Positions 43,049-52,966 of a DNA stretch of 64,000 nucleotides are shown here, one piece after another. The number at the start of each line of letters is the position of its first letter. Position 1 is the first letter of the stretch. Position numbers and translations under genes: made by a program. The DNA comes from Pseudanabaena mucicola str. Chao 1806 (GTDB lineage: Bacteria; Cyanobacteriota; Cyanobacteriia; Pseudanabaenales; Pseudanabaenaceae): positions 2,015,001-2,079,000 of the forward strand of contig NZ_CP097329.1 of assembly GCF_030323025.1 (NCBI RefSeq). The letters are read 5' to 3'. The notes under the pieces were generated by a model. The model searched no databases. It had not been told where the DNA came from and was given only the letters and a program-made list of their open reading frames with translations.

Positions 43049-45937
43049 TTAAGCTTTGCTGTGCGGATATTCGGCTAAAACCTGTTTAAGATATTTGCCA
43101 GTGTAAGATTTCTTCACTTTTGCCACCTGTTCGGGCGTACCTTCGGCAATCACTTCACCGCCACGATCGCCGCCTTCAGGACCTAAATCGATAATCCAAT
43201 CAGCACAACGAATTACATCGAGATTATGCTCAATCGTGATGATGCTGTTGCCCTTATCGACAAGTCGTTGGATGACATCGAGCAACTTATGCACATCGTA
43301 AAAGCTTAAACCTGTGGTCGGCTCATCAATTAGATAAAGGGTTTTGCCTGTGGCGCGACGCGCTAACTCGGTGGCAAGTTTTACCCGTTGGGCTTCACCG
43401 CCTGAGAGGGTGGGGGCGGACTGACCGAGACGCACATAGCCTAAGCCTACATCCACCAACATTCCCAACTTGGCATGGGCGGAAGGAATATTCTCGAAAA
43501 AGTGCATCGCTTCTTCGATGGTCATGTTTAGCACATCGGCGATTGTCTTTTCCTTGTACTTGACTTGCAGCGTTTCGCGGTTGTACCTTGCACCTTTACA
43601 GACATCGCACTGCACATAGACATCGGGCAAAAAATTCATGGAAATGATATTTACGCCTTGACCTGAACAGGCTTCACAGCGTCCTCCTTTGACATTAAAA
43701 GAAAATTGTCCCGCCTTGTAGCCTCGCGTTTTCGCTGCCGTTGTCAATGCAAATGTTTCACGGATTACATCGAATAGCCCTGTATAAGTCGCAGGATTAG
43801 ATCGGGGCGTACGTCCGATCGGTGACTGATCAATGACGATGAATTTATCGAGGTGCTTTAGTCCCTTCACTTCATCAATCCCTTTCGGAACTGGCACTTT
43901 CCGTGAAAAGTTATGTTCTAGCGAATGGTGCAGCAGGTCGTTAATGAGAGTGGATTTGCCTGAGCCTGATACGCCAGTGATACAGACTAGTTTGCCAAGG
44001 GGAATCTTGACATTGATATTTTTGAGATTATTCAGATGGGCATTGCAAATTTCTAAATGTTTGCCATTGCCTTCGCGCCGTTCCGCAGGGGTATAAATTT
44101 GTTTTTGCTTAGAGAGATAGGAGCCCGTGAGAGATTCGAGATTTTTCTCTATATCCTGAACGCTACCTTGAGCAACCACTCGCCCACCATGTACGCCTGC
44201 CCCTGGTCCAATATCAACCAGATAATCAGCCGCCCGAATCGTTTCTTCGTCATGCTCAACTACGATGAGAGTATTACCGAGATCCCGCAGTTTGGTTAAT
44301 GTGGCTAACAATCGCGAATTATCTCGTTGATGTAGTCCAATGCTCGGCTCATCCAGTACATAGAGAACCCCTGTTAAACCTGAGCCAATCTGGGTAGCAA
44401 GGCGAATCCGTTGGGCTTCGCCGCCAGAGAGGGACATGGTGGAACGGTCAAGGGTCAGGTAATCTAAACCGACATCTAATAAAAATTGCAATCGCGATTC
44501 GATTTCTTGCAAGACGCGATCGCCAATTTGCCTAGTTCTAGCATCAAGATCCAGCGTTTTGAGACGCTCTAAGCAAGTGCCAATGGGAACCGATACAAAA
44601 TCAATGATGTTATAGCCACCAATACGCACCGCAAGGGATTCAGACTTAAGGCGTGTACCTTCGCAAGTGGCGCAGGGTTGCTCGATTAGATAATTTTCTA
44701 GCTTTTGCCGTTGCGATTCGCCAGCCTCTTTGTACTGCTGCTCAAGCATGGCGATCGCCCCTTCATAACGTTTGTAATAGCCCTCAGCGCGATCGCGATA
44801 AAGGGAATCAGGCTTAATTAAAATTTTCTCGGTCGTACCGTAGAGAATAATGTCAGTCTGGGCTTGCGAGAGCTTGTCCCAAGGAGTATTAATTTCAAAG
44901 CCTGCATATTCGCCAACACTCGATAGGAGCGAAATGTAGTAAGTATGGGTTTTATCCGCCCAAGGCGCGATCGCGGCATATACGGGCAGAGATGGATCGG
45001 GAACGATCAGTTCAGGATTAAAGGTTTGAATATGTCCCAAGCCATGACAGGCAGGACAAGCGCCATAGGGAGAATTGAAAGAGAACATCCGAGGCGATAA
45101 TTCTTCCATCACTGCGCCATGTTCAGGACAGGCAAAATTTTCCGAGAAAGTCAGGATATTGCTTTCTTGATTAGTTTTCTTGCTCCCCTCGTCCTCTGAG
45201 AGAGGGACTGGGGAAGGCATAATTTCCACCATTGCGATCCCTTCAGCACGTTTTAAACAGGTAGAGAGGGAATCGGTTAAGCGCTCTTGAATGTCATCTT
45301 TGCGAACCAAGCGATCAACGACAATTTCAATATCGTGGATTTTATTTTTATCCAGTTCAATATTGTCACTCAGTTCCCGTACTTCGCCATCAATGCGAAC
45401 TCTGCCAAAACCTTCTGAAGCCAGACTCGCTAATAATTTCTTATGGGTTCCCTTTTTGCCACGAACCACAGGTGCAAGTAATTGGAATCGCGTGCGATCG
45501 CTTAACTCCATAATCGTATCCACCATGTGATCGATGCTTTGGGGCGCAATATTGCGATCACAGCTCGGACAATGGGGCGCACCTGCCCGACCAAACAGTA
45601 AACGAAAATAGTCGTAAATCTCTGTAACCGTGCCAACCGTTGAACGAGGATTATGGGAAGTTGATTTTTGGTCAATGGAAATCGCAGGGCTTAAACCCTC
45701 AATATAGTCAACATCGGGCTTATCAACTTGTCCTAAAAATTGCCGTGCATAAGCACTGAGCGATTCCACATAGCGGCGCTGACCTTCGGCAAAAATCGTA
45801 TCGAAAGCAAGGGATGATTTGCCAGATCCAGATACACCTGTAAACACGATCAGGCGATCGCGGGGAATCATCAGGTCAATATTTTTGAGGTTGTGCTGTC
45901 TCGCACCTCTAACATGGATATGGGTATGGTCTTGCAT
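43049..45937 (-). CDS. uvrA: Excinuclease ABC subunit A
   Basis: The 962-residue nucleotide-excision repair protein has two ABC modules. Walker A sequences are GVSGSGKSSLAFD (about 33) and GVSGSGKSTLIND (about 658), and ABC signatures LSGGEAQRIRL and LSGGEAQRVKL. Zinc-finger cysteine pairs include CPACHGLG and CEACSGQG with CDVCKGARY. It recognises distorted DNA with UvrB. I prefer ATG at 45937 (MQDHTHIHVRG) to an upstream non-ATG start. uvrB and uvrC are not nearby. Confidence 0.96.
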   Translation of the reverse strand: MQDHTHIHVRGARQHNLKNIDLMIPRDRLIVFTGVSGSGKSSLAFDTIFAEGQRRYVESLSAYARQFLGQVDKPDVDYIEGLSPAISIDQKSTSHNPRSTVGTVTEIYDYFRLLFGRAGAPHCPSCDRNIAPQSIDHMVDTIMELSDRTRFQLLAPVVRGKKGTHKKLLASLASEGFGRVRIDGEVRELSDNIELDKNKIHDIEIVVDRLVRKDDIQERLTDSLSTCLKRAEGIAMVEIMPSPVPLSEDEGSKKTNQESNILTFSENFACPEHGAVMEELSPRMFSFNSPYGACPACHGLGHIQTFNPELIVPDPSLPVYAAIAPWADKTHTYYISLLSSVGEYAGFEINTPWDKLSQAQTDIILYGTTEKILIKPDSLYRDRAEGYYKRYEGAIAMLEQQYKEAGESQRQKLENYLIEQPCATCEGTRLKSESLAVRIGGYNIIDFVSVPIGTCLERLKTLDLDARTRQIGDRVLQEIESRLQFLLDVGLDYLTLDRSTMSLSGGEAQRIRLATQIGSGLTGVLYVLDEPSIGLHQRDNSRLLATLTKLRDLGNTLIVVEHDEETIRAADYLVDIGPGAGVHGGRVVAQGSVQDIEKNLESLTGSYLSKQKQIYTPAERREGNGKHLEICNAHLNNLKNINVKIPLGKLVCITGVSGSGKSTLINDLLHHSLEHNFSRKVPVPKGIDEVKGLKHLDKFIVIDQSPIGRTPRSNPATYTGLFDVIRETFALTTAAKTRGYKAGQFSFNVKGGRCEACSGQGVNIISMNFLPDVYVQCDVCKGARYNRETLQVKYKEKTIADVLNMTIEEAMHFFENIPSAHAKLGMLVDVGLGYVRLGQSAPTLSGGEAQRVKLATELARRATGKTLYLIDEPTTGLSFYDVHKLLDVIQRLVDKGNSIITIEHNLDVIRCADWIIDLGPEGGDRGGEVIAEGTPEQVAKVKKSYTGKYLKQVLAEYPHSKA

Positions 45938-46024
45938 TCGCAGCAATATAAAAGAGTTAGCTATATCCTAACTATAACCCTCCCAATGGTTTAGAGGTGA
46001 GCCGCGCAAAGCATTGTTCCCCAA

Positions 46025-46104
46025 CAAGAGGTATTTTGAAAGTGTTGCTTCGCAACACTTTCAAAATACCTCTTGTGAGATTTAAGCTTGAGCGCAAAGC
46101 GCTG
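46025..46104. repeat. Hairpin element, family E (copy 1)
   Basis: Perfect 24-bp arms starting CAAGAGGTATTTTG (46025-46048 / 46052-46075) around TTC, followed by the family end GAGCGCAAAGCGCTG and TA. The left end is degenerate. It lies between uvrA and the cupin gene. Confidence 0.7.
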
Positions 46105-46107
46105 TAA

Positions 46108-46560
46108 TTAGGCACTAATTGGCATTTCCAAAGAATCGATCGCTCGACGAGCCTCGTCAATATCAAAGGGGAAAGGACAGCGACGTGGTTGGTAATCCTT
46201 GTCATAGGGCGCACCGTGACGCAAAACTGCATTGACCATCACACAGGGTTGATCACTGAGATTAATAGCAGCGTGCGGCACATTAGGAGGAATCGTCACC
46301 ACCGCAGGGCGATATTCGCTGAGGGGAATATATTGATATTGGCGATCGCTCAGCACTACGAGGACAAAACTTCCACGCACTACTAAAAGTTGATCGGTCT
46401 GGAAATGGTGCACAAACAAATCATCGATCGCCCCTGCGGCAATCTGGACAAGCATAGTTTCATGACTTGACTGTGGTGTGTAAAACTTCGCCATTCCATT
46501 TTTTATCGAGGAAAGATAACGAATTTCCACTTTTCTTTGGATAGATCTGTTTGTAGCCAT
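46108..46560 (-). CDS. Cupin-fold protein
   Basis: The 150-residue protein looks like a small RmlC-type cupin: FVHHFQTDQLLVVRGSFVLV (metal-type HxH and Glu-poor motif 1), IPPNVPHAAINLS (motif 2) and a conserved end, HGAPYDKDYQPRRCPFP. The substrate is unknown; relatives include sugar epimerases and sensor cupins. I chose the ATG at 46560, with GGAGG five bases upstream, over a GTG 12 bases earlier. It is probably a single-gene transcript. Confidence 0.65.
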   Translation of the reverse strand: MATNRSIQRKVEIRYLSSIKNGMAKFYTPQSSHETMLVQIAAGAIDDLFVHHFQTDQLLVVRGSFVLVVLSDRQYQYIPLSEYRPAVVTIPPNVPHAAINLSDQPCVMVNAVLRHGAPYDKDYQPRRCPFPFDIDEARRAIDSLEMPISA

Positions 46561-46909
46561 TGAAACCTCCACTATGTCGTTATGTTTACGGATAATGGCA
46601 AAGCCTAAATTTTTGTTTTAAGGAGAATTGGAATAAATCTAGATTAGGCGATCAATTTTTAATTTTTGTTACAAATAAGACCAATGTATTAATTTTGTGA
46701 ATAGGCGTGCATACTCCAATGAAGATTACTAATTGCGATCGCCACATAGCAAATTGCAGGTAACCCAAACCTAACGCAGAAACTTTTTAAACCATTGCAA
46801 TGTAAGGATTTTGAAAAATTGCCTACGACCCTTTTACTTGGAAAAGGCTGTAACTAGCGCTTTGTCTGCTAATCTGAGATTTGGTATCTACTATACAACT
46901 GCATCCATC

Positions 46910-47875
46910 ATGGCTGATCGCCAAATCCTGCTTGACTTTGAAAAGCCCATTGTTGAACTAGAAAACCGTATCGCCCAAATCCGCGAACTCGCGAATGAAA
47001 ACGATGTTGATATGGTTGAGCAGATTCAACTTTTAGAGCAACGGGCTGAGCTTTTACGGCGTGAAATTTTTTCGGGACTAGGAGCCATGCAAAGGATGCA
47101 GATTGCAAGACATCCGCGCCGCCCTAGCACTCTAGACTATGTACAGGCTATTACCGATGAGTGGATCGAGTTGCATGGCGATCGCCGTGGTAATGATGAT
47201 CCTGCTTTGGTGGGTGGACTAGCCAGAATTAATGATCGCCCAGTGGTAATTTTGGGACATCAAAAGGGGCGTGATACCAAGGACAATATGACGCGCAACT
47301 TTGGTATGGCATCTCCAGGGGGATATCGCAAGGCTGCCAGATTGATGGATCATGCCCATCGATTTAAATTACCGATTATTACTTTAATTGATACCCCTGG
47401 AGCATACCCTGGTGTTTCCGCAGAAGAGCAAGGACAAGGTGAAGCGATCGCCGCAAATTTACGACAAATGTTTGGGTTAGGCGTACCAATCATCTGCACC
47501 GTAATCGGCGAAGGCGGATCGGGTGGAGCCTTAGGCATCGGCATTGGAGATCACATCATGATGTTTGAGAACTCGGTCTATACCGTAGCCACACCAGAAG
47601 CCTGTGCTGCCATTCTCTGGCGCGATTCTGGCAAAGCAGGTAAAGCTGCTGAAGCATTAAAAATTACTGCTCCCGATTTGAAACGTTTGGGTATCGTTGA
47701 TTATGTCATTGAGGAACCTCTAGGCGGAGCCCATCGTTTACCTCTTAAAGCCGCCGAAAATCTCAAAGCAGCTCTTGTGGAAAACCTTGATCGCTTAAGT
47801 AAATTGAGTGTAGAGGATCTAAAGACGTTACGCTATCAAAAATTCCGCAAGATGGGCGTATTTCTCGAATCATAA
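46910..47875 (+). CDS. accA: Acetyl-CoA carboxylase carboxyltransferase subunit alpha
   Basis: The 321-residue subunit transfers carboxyl from carboxybiotin to acetyl-CoA with AccD, starting fatty-acid synthesis. Conserved motifs are [17 protein letters not shown] (about 82), [20 protein letters not shown] (about 122), [12 protein letters not shown] (about 159) and [14 protein letters not shown] (about 203). ATG at 46910 ([13 protein letters not shown]) is the family start; the frame further upstream has no homologous sequence. The 337 bases before accA contain no other gene. The rho-independent hairpin overlaps its stop. Confidence 0.95.
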   Translation: MADRQILLDFEKPIVELENRIAQIRELANENDVDMVEQIQLLEQRAELLRREIFSGLGAMQRMQIARHPRRPSTLDYVQAITDEWIELHGDRRGNDDPALVGGLARINDRPVVILGHQKGRDTKDNMTRNFGMASPGGYRKAARLMDHAHRFKLPIITLIDTPGAYPGVSAEEQGQGEAIAANLRQMFGLGVPIICTVIGEGGSGGALGIGIGDHIMMFENSVYTVATPEACAAILWRDSGKAGKAAEALKITAPDLKRLGIVDYVIEEPLGGAHRLPLKAAENLKAALVENLDRLSKLSVEDLKTLRYQKFRKMGVFLES

Positions 47876-47911
47876 AGAAGAAGGAGCGTTCAGCGCTCCT
47901 TCTTCTTTATG
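47873..47911 (+). terminator. accA terminator overlapping the stop codon
   Basis: Perfect 18-bp arms CATAAAGAAGAAGGAGCG / complement around TTCAG, followed by ATTTTTG. The TAA stop lies in the stem. Confidence 0.85.
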
Positions 47912-47984
47912 ATTTTTGTACTGCCAAGGTCTTGGGCTTTGGCTGTACAAAAATTGGTTTCAGATTGAATTTTAGAAGCGCTAG

Positions 47985-48959
47985 TTATGTTATCATTATT
48001 GCGACATTTCTTTGAATATCAGTATTTAATTCCTCTAGAGGGAAAGTGCGATCGCAGTCATCAAGCTCGGCATAACACATATAGCCTAAGGTCTGGAGTA
48101 ATTCCTTCAGTTTATCGCCCGTTGCCCCGGCTGCTTTTAAGCTAGTGGGATGCACTTCGATGATTAAGGTAGGTTTGAGCGTGGTGATCATCTGGCTTGC
48201 ACCTATGAGAAATGCACATTCACTACCTTCGACATCCAACTTGAGCAATACTCGCCCCTGAAATTGCCGCCAATCAACAAGATCATCAAATCGGCGTAGA
48301 GGCACTTTAAAAGTTTTGTATTGATGGGTTGCAGAATGTTCGGGAAAAACACCTGCGGAGCCAGATGTACCAAGAGGAACTAAGAGTTCTATTTCACCAT
48401 CGGCATTGCCAACTGCAAGATTATGGATTTGGAACTTACATAGGGCATTAGCCGTGAGCGATCGCTCTAATGCTTTCGCTAAACGAGGCTGTGGTTCAAC
48501 TGCTAACACAAAGCCATTCGCCCCGACCAGTTTACTTGCCACGATCGCAAAACTGCCATGATTTGCACCAACATCTAGAAAGGTATCCCCTTCAGATAGT
48601 AATTTTGTTAAAACTCGCGTATCCGTATCATTACTAGCTAGTTCATTAACTACTTGAAACAGACGCATATCAATGGGATCTAAAAATACTTTATAGCCCG
48701 CCAGTTGCAATTCTAAAAACTGATCGGGTGAGAGTTTGTAGAAAATACTTGATAGGAATCTAAATAATTCTCGACCACCTCGAAGATAGTTTTGACCTGT
48801 GAGTAGAAAGTATGCTTTACAATATAGACCAAAGATTTTGTATAGAAATGGTAATTGCTGATTCAGCTTGGGATTGAATAACCATCCTAAAACTGAACGA
48901 TCATATAGCCAAGCATCAGGTTGATCTGAATTTTGGGAAAGCGGAGAACCTGTTGTCAT
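47985..48959 (-). CDS. FkbM-family methyltransferase
   Basis: The 324-residue protein carries the SAM-binding motif TFLDVGANHGSFAIVA (about 128), the acidic strand-2 end AVEPQPRL (about 152) and the FkbM-type LLKLDVEGSECAFLIG (about 240). The N-terminal 100 residues are helical and may bind the acceptor. FkbM enzymes O-methylate sugars, polyketides or lipids. No glycosylation cluster is next to it. It is preceded by repeats at 49015-49180. Confidence 0.8.
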   Translation of the reverse strand: MTTGSPLSQNSDQPDAWLYDRSVLGWLFNPKLNQQLPFLYKIFGLYCKAYFLLTGQNYLRGGRELFRFLSSIFYKLSPDQFLELQLAGYKVFLDPIDMRLFQVVNELASNDTDTRVLTKLLSEGDTFLDVGANHGSFAIVASKLVGANGFVLAVEPQPRLAKALERSLTANALCKFQIHNLAVGNADGEIELLVPLGTSGSAGVFPEHSATHQYKTFKVPLRRFDDLVDWRQFQGRVLLKLDVEGSECAFLIGASQMITTLKPTLIIEVHPTSLKAAGATGDKLKELLQTLGYMCYAELDDCDRTFPLEELNTDIQRNVAIMIT

Positions 48960-49014
48960 ATAAATTTATGGAATAGGGTTTTTTATGAGGTTAGTTAACT
49001 TTTGAGAAGTCCTA

Positions 49015-49053
49015 AATCAGTTGTGAGAATAGTTAGCTTCGGCTTTGCTCGGC
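49015..49053. repeat. Half-copy of GCTTCGRCTTTGCTC repeat (family H)
   Basis: Thirty-nine bases nearly matching 12391-12428, including AGTTGTGA and GCTTCGGCTTTGCTCGGC. No complementary second half is present. Confidence 0.5.
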
Positions 49054-49090
49054 CTAAACTTACTTTATTTATTTACTGATTCAGGACTGC

Positions 49091-49180
49091 TATATAGCAT
49101 TTCCCACTCTAGAGAATTGTTTACCCGCCGAAGGCAGGTAAACAATTCTCTAGACTTCTCTTTTTTGAAAAGCGCTATAT
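49091..49180. repeat. Palindromic element, family F (copy 1)
   Basis: Ends TATATAGCATTTCCC and GAAAAGCGCTATAT, with a central hairpin built on CTAGAGAATTGTTTACC and its complement around GCCGAAGGC. The degenerate relative is at 22929-23005. The TATA ends are consistent with a TA target. Confidence 0.7.
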
Positions 49181-49273
49181 GAGTTTAGCTTGAGGGGAAC
49201 ATCAACAAATTTTTGACAATCGATTTCATTTAAAGTTATAATAATGAGTTCGGAATTCTAACACTGTAAAGCC

Positions 49274-50632
49274 ATGCCGCTACCGATTGTTGCCGTTGTC
49301 GGTCGCCCCAATGTGGGCAAGTCTACACTCGTAAACCGCCTATCAGGTGAACAATATGCGATTGTCTACGATGAACCTGGTGTCACCCGCGATCGCGTTT
49401 ACCGCGAATGTTTTTGGGGAGCACATGAATTTCAAGTTGTGGATACGGGGGGATTAGTATTTGACGATGAGACTGAATTTTTGCCGATGATTCGTGAGCA
49501 AGCAGAAATTGCCATCCGTGAATCGGTAGCCGTGATTTTTGTGGTAGATGGACAAGCAGGAATCACTGATGCTGATGAGCAGTTGGGGGGCTGGTTACGG
49601 CGACAAAATATTCCTGTGCTATTGGCTGTTAACAAATGCGAAGGCTCTAAATATGGACTGTCCTTAGCCGCAGAATTTTGGAATTTGGGACTAGGCGAGC
49701 CAATACCTCTATCAGGCATTCATGGTAATGGGACAGGAGAATTACTTGATGAATTAATTAAACATTTACCACCTCCCGATGAAGTCATTAAAGAAAGTGA
49801 TGAGATCAAAGTCGCGATCATCGGTCGTCCTAACGTCGGTAAATCAAGTTTACTGAATGCCTTTCTCGGCAAAAATCGTAGTATCGTTAGCCCGATTTCG
49901 GGGACAACTCGTGATGCGATCGATATGTCAATTGAGCATGATGGCAAGAAATATCGGCTGATCGATACCGCAGGTGTGCGTCGTAAGAAACATATCGAGT
50001 ACGGCATTGAGTTTTTTAGTATTAACCGAGCATTTAAAGCGATCGGGCGTTCGGATGTTGTTTTATTAGTTATTGATGCTCTCGATGGGGTGACGGATCA
50101 AGATCAAAAGCTTGCAGGTCGCATCAACGATGAAGGTAAAGCTTGTGTAATTGTCGTCAATAAATGGGATGCCGTCGAAAAAGATTCCTACACTATTTAC
50201 GACTACACAGCCGAAGTCAAAAGTCGCTTAATGTTTGTAGAATACGCACCCATCATTTTTGTAAGTGCATTAACAGGGCAGCGCGTCACCCAAATCCTTG
50301 ATCGTGTGGATATTGCCGCCGAGCAGCATAAACGTCGCGTCCCCACTGCGGTTTTAAATGAAGCCCTCACCGAAGCAGTTACATGGCACGCACCACCGAC
50401 TAGTCGTGGCGGCAAACAGGGCAAAGTTTATTACTGCACTCAGATTTCCGATAGTCCCCCCACCATTATCCTGTTCGTCAATGATCCTCATCGCTTTAAC
50501 GATAACTACAAGCGTTATATCGAAAATCAATTTCGCAAGAGCCTTGGCTTTGATGGTACTCCTGTAAGATTTATCTTCCGAGGCAAAAAAGACCGCGAAG
50601 TCGAAAAATCAAAAAATTCAGCTTTTAGATAA
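49274..50632 (+). CDS. der: Ribosome assembly GTPase Der (EngA)
   Basis: The 452-residue protein carries two G domains in tandem. The first has P-loop GRPNVGKS (about 8-15) with NKCE; the second has [14 protein letters not shown] (about 185) with NKWD. A KH-like C-terminal domain follows, containing [14 protein letters not shown]. Der binds the 50S subunit precursor and is essential in bacteria. The start ATG is preceded by an A-rich spacer without a strong SD. It is monocistronic with repeats on both sides. Confidence 0.95.
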   Translation: MPLPIVAVVGRPNVGKSTLVNRLSGEQYAIVYDEPGVTRDRVYRECFWGAHEFQVVDTGGLVFDDETEFLPMIREQAEIAIRESVAVIFVVDGQAGITDADEQLGGWLRRQNIPVLLAVNKCEGSKYGLSLAAEFWNLGLGEPIPLSGIHGNGTGELLDELIKHLPPPDEVIKESDEIKVAIIGRPNVGKSSLLNAFLGKNRSIVSPISGTTRDAIDMSIEHDGKKYRLIDTAGVRRKKHIEYGIEFFSINRAFKAIGRSDVVLLVIDALDGVTDQDQKLAGRINDEGKACVIVVNKWDAVEKDSYTIYDYTAEVKSRLMFVEYAPIIFVSALTGQRVTQILDRVDIAAEQHKRRVPTAVLNEALTEAVTWHAPPTSRGGKQGKVYYCTQISDSPPTIILFVNDPHRFNDNYKRYIENQFRKSLGFDGTPVRFIFRGKKDREVEKSKNSAFR

Positions 50633-50641
50633 CTAAAATGG

Positions 50642-50722
50642 GGTAGTCATGCAATGTAATTGTGTTGCGGGCGCTTCGCGCCCGCAACACAATTACTAAA
50701 AAAATTACTTTGCAGCACTACC
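50642..50722. repeat. Miniature element, family D (copy 2)
   Basis: Ends GGTAGTCATGCAATGTAATT and, on the other strand, GGTAGTGCTGCAAAGTAATT, with a central hairpin around GTGTTGCGGGCGC. Only four of eight flanking bases match across the ends, so the duplication has decayed or differs from the 8-bp one at copy 1 (23144-23239). Confidence 0.75.
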
Positions 50723-50830
50723 TAAGTACGATGATGGTTGCTGTGATGATTCTAGCTACCATTAAATTGCGATAATTAGGATAGAGAACTCACGTTAATT
50801 TAATAAAAACAAAGGGATGCCAAGCTTCCC

Positions 50831-50879
50831 TCCCATAGCAGGATAGTCTGTGCAAAGCACAGACTATCCTGCTATGGGA
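50831..50879. repeat. Perfect hairpin with 23-bp arms
   Basis: TCCCATAGCAGGATAGTCTG continues to TGC, loop AAA, then the full complement. It lies between der and dxr, preceded by GAGAACTCACGTTAA, which resembles the end of family C. No copy is found elsewhere in the window. Confidence 0.7.
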
Positions 50880-50985
50880 ATATTCTATTTTTTTGTGGCA
50901 AATCGCGATCGCTCAAAATTTTATGCAAGACTTTAAAACAAGACTTTACGCAAAACTTTAATAAATACTTAACAAGCCCATTTTT

Positions 50986-52149
50986 ATGAAACGTATTACT
51001 CTGCTTGGCTCCACTGGCTCAATCGGTACACAGACCCTTGATATCGTTGCCGAATATCCTGAGAAATTTCAAGTCGTAGGTATGACCGCAGGAGGAAATA
51101 TTGAGCTTTTTGCCCAGCAGATTCGTAAGTTTCAGCCTGAACTTGTAGCGATCGCTAATGAAACTAAACTTGCTGAACTCAAAGAAGCGATCGCTGATCT
51201 CGCCGTAAAGCCAATCATCTTAGCAGGAGCCGAAGGGGTCGAAACTGTAGCTGCCTATGGAGATTCTGAAGCAGTCGTCACAGGTATTGTCGGTTGTGCA
51301 GGACTATTACCAACGATCGCTGCCATCAAAGCAGGTAAAAATATTGCCCTAGCTAATAAAGAAACTCTGATCGCAGGAGGAGAAGTAGTTGTGCCATTAG
51401 TGAAAAAACATGGCGTGAAATTATTACCAGCTGATTCGGAACATTCCGCAATTTTCCAATGTTTGCAAGGAGTACCTGAAGGTGGACTGCGGCGGATTAT
51501 TCTCACGGCTTCGGGTGGTGCTTTTCGCGATCGCCCCACGGAGGAACTCGCCTCCGTCACCGTTGCCGATGCCTTAAAACATCCCAATTGGGCGATGGGT
51601 AAAAAGATTACGATTGATTCCGCAACCTTGATGAATAAGGGATTAGAAGTAATCGAAGCCCATTATCTCTTTGGTGTGGATTACGACAAAATCGAAATTG
51701 TGATTCATCCCCAAAGCATTATCCATTCACTCATTGAATTAGAAGATACTTCCGTATTAGCGCAACTGGGACTTCCTGATATGCGTCTGCCTCTGCTCTA
51801 TTCCCTTTCCTATCCTGATCGCATTCCCACACAATGGGAACGCCTTGATCTCGTCAAATGTGGTACGCTCACCTTCCGTGCCCCCGATCATCAGAAATAT
51901 CCCTGCATGGATCTCGCCTATGCCGCAGGTCGGGCAGGTGGTACGATGCCTGCGGTGCTGAATGCTGCCAATGAGCAAGTAGTCGAGCTATTCCTCCAAG
52001 AACGTGTGCGGTATGTGCAGATTGCTGATCTGATTAAGCACGTATGCGATCGGCACAATCTCATCTCAAAGCCAGAACTTGAGGATATTCTCGAAGCCGA
52101 TAAATGGGCAAGAAATGAAGTGATTAATCAAGTTATGGCTACTATTTAG
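50986..52149 (+). CDS. dxr: 1-deoxy-D-xylulose-5-phosphate reductoisomerase
   Basis: The 387-residue enzyme makes MEP, the first committed step of isoprenoid synthesis for carotenoids, phytol and quinones. The NADPH site is [14 protein letters not shown] (about 7), the metal/substrate residues are in [12 protein letters not shown] (about 147) and SGGAFRD (about 183), and [20 protein letters not shown] is intact. It forms a single-gene transcript with a small decayed gene downstream. Confidence 0.96.
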   Translation: MKRITLLGSTGSIGTQTLDIVAEYPEKFQVVGMTAGGNIELFAQQIRKFQPELVAIANETKLAELKEAIADLAVKPIILAGAEGVETVAAYGDSEAVVTGIVGCAGLLPTIAAIKAGKNIALANKETLIAGGEVVVPLVKKHGVKLLPADSEHSAIFQCLQGVPEGGLRRIILTASGGAFRDRPTEELASVTVADALKHPNWAMGKKITIDSATLMNKGLEVIEAHYLFGVDYDKIEIVIHPQSIIHSLIELEDTSVLAQLGLPDMRLPLLYSLSYPDRIPTQWERLDLVKCGTLTFRAPDHQKYPCMDLAYAAGRAGGTMPAVLNAANEQVVELFLQERVRYVQIADLIKHVCDRHNLISKPELEDILEADKWARNEVINQVMATI

Positions 52150-52176
52150 CGATTAGAAATCATGCAGGAGATAGCA

Positions 52177-52433
52177 ATGATTAACAATTTAACGGCTGAA
52201 GAAGAAGATATTCTTGATAGTTATGAGCGTGATGAGTGGAAATCAATTGATAATCTTCAGGAAGAAATGAATGCTTATCGGCAAGCTGCTGCTGCTTGGA
52301 TGGAAAAAATCATACAATTAGTTTGACTTTGCCTGAGCAGGAGTTTGAGCAGTTTCAAAAGAAAGCACTCAGTACAGGAGTATCTTCGCAAACGGTCTTG
52401 ATCAATTTAATTCGGCAATTTATTGCTTCCTAA
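52177..52433 (+). pseudogene. BrnA-like antitoxin, frameshifted in a poly-A tract
   Basis: The first frame reads LTAEEEDILDSYERDEW... to MEKIIQLV and stops at 52326. The next frame continues HTISLTLPEQEFEQFQKKAL and ...SQTVLINLIRQFIAS to a stop at 52433. Joining them by adding one A in the A6 tract (52304-52309) gives a single BrnA/CopG-type antitoxin of about 85 residues with an acidic helix and a ribbon-helix-helix-like end. The BrnT toxin that usually precedes it is missing. Confidence 0.6.
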
Positions 52434-52464
52434 AAAAGAGACTCGCTAGGCGAGTCTCTTTTTG
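52432..52464 (+). terminator. Intrinsic terminator
   Basis: Perfect 13-bp arms AAAAAGAGACTCG / CGAGTCTCTTTTT with a 5-base loop, right after the antitoxin-like stop codon. Confidence 0.85.
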
Positions 52465-52472
52465 TGTGGAGA

Positions 52473-52745
52473 TTATTTAGCGATCGCTGGAGGTATGATT
52501 ACCTTTGTGGCTAATCCCAAAACTCTGAGTACTTGAATCGCCCACCAAGTTACATCAACTTCCCACCAACGCCAGCCCGCCTTTGCCACATGGGGATAGG
52601 CATGGTGATTATTGTGCCAACCTTCGCCATAGGTCGCGATCGCTGCCCACCAAAGATTGCACGAATTATCATTAGTCTCAAAGGTACGATAACCCCACAT
52701 ATGGGTAACGGAATTAATAAACCAAGTGCTGTGCCATAAAAATTC
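52473..52745 (-). pseudogene. Acyl desaturase, C-terminal fragment
   Basis: The frame runs FLWHSTWFINSVTHMWGYRT, NLWWAAIATYGEGWHNNHHAYP and a C-terminal WWEVDVTWWAIQVLRVLGLA. These match the third histidine box and end of Delta9-type (DesC-like) desaturases. The first two-thirds of the gene are missing and the coding homology ends at the edge of the family G element at 52747. No start codon or SD fits. It is a pseudogene remnant. Confidence 0.75.
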
Positions 52746-52746
52746 T

Positions 52747-52875
52747 ATTTAAGAATTGCCTTAGATCCCCCCAGCCCCTCTTTTTAAGGAGGGGGTAATT
52801 AAATTCTTCCCCCTTTTTAAGGGGGATTGAGGGGGATCTCTTAGAACTTTCAGCACTAAAAAGTAGTTCTTAAAT
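52747..52875. repeat. Miniature element, family G
   Basis: ATTTAAGAA at the left (52747-52755) pairs with TTCTTAAAT at the right (52867-52875). It contains the common cyanobacterial arms GATCCCCCCAGCCCC and GAGGGGGATC. A half-copy occurs at 58393-58452. It abuts the truncated desaturase. Confidence 0.7.
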
Positions 52876-52966
52876 GGTTTCTTAAATACAAATCCAGCCA
52901 CTAAGCGATCGCCTATGAAACCTTAACCCGCAGAGGCTCAGTGGTATGTGAATTAAAAACCGCCAA

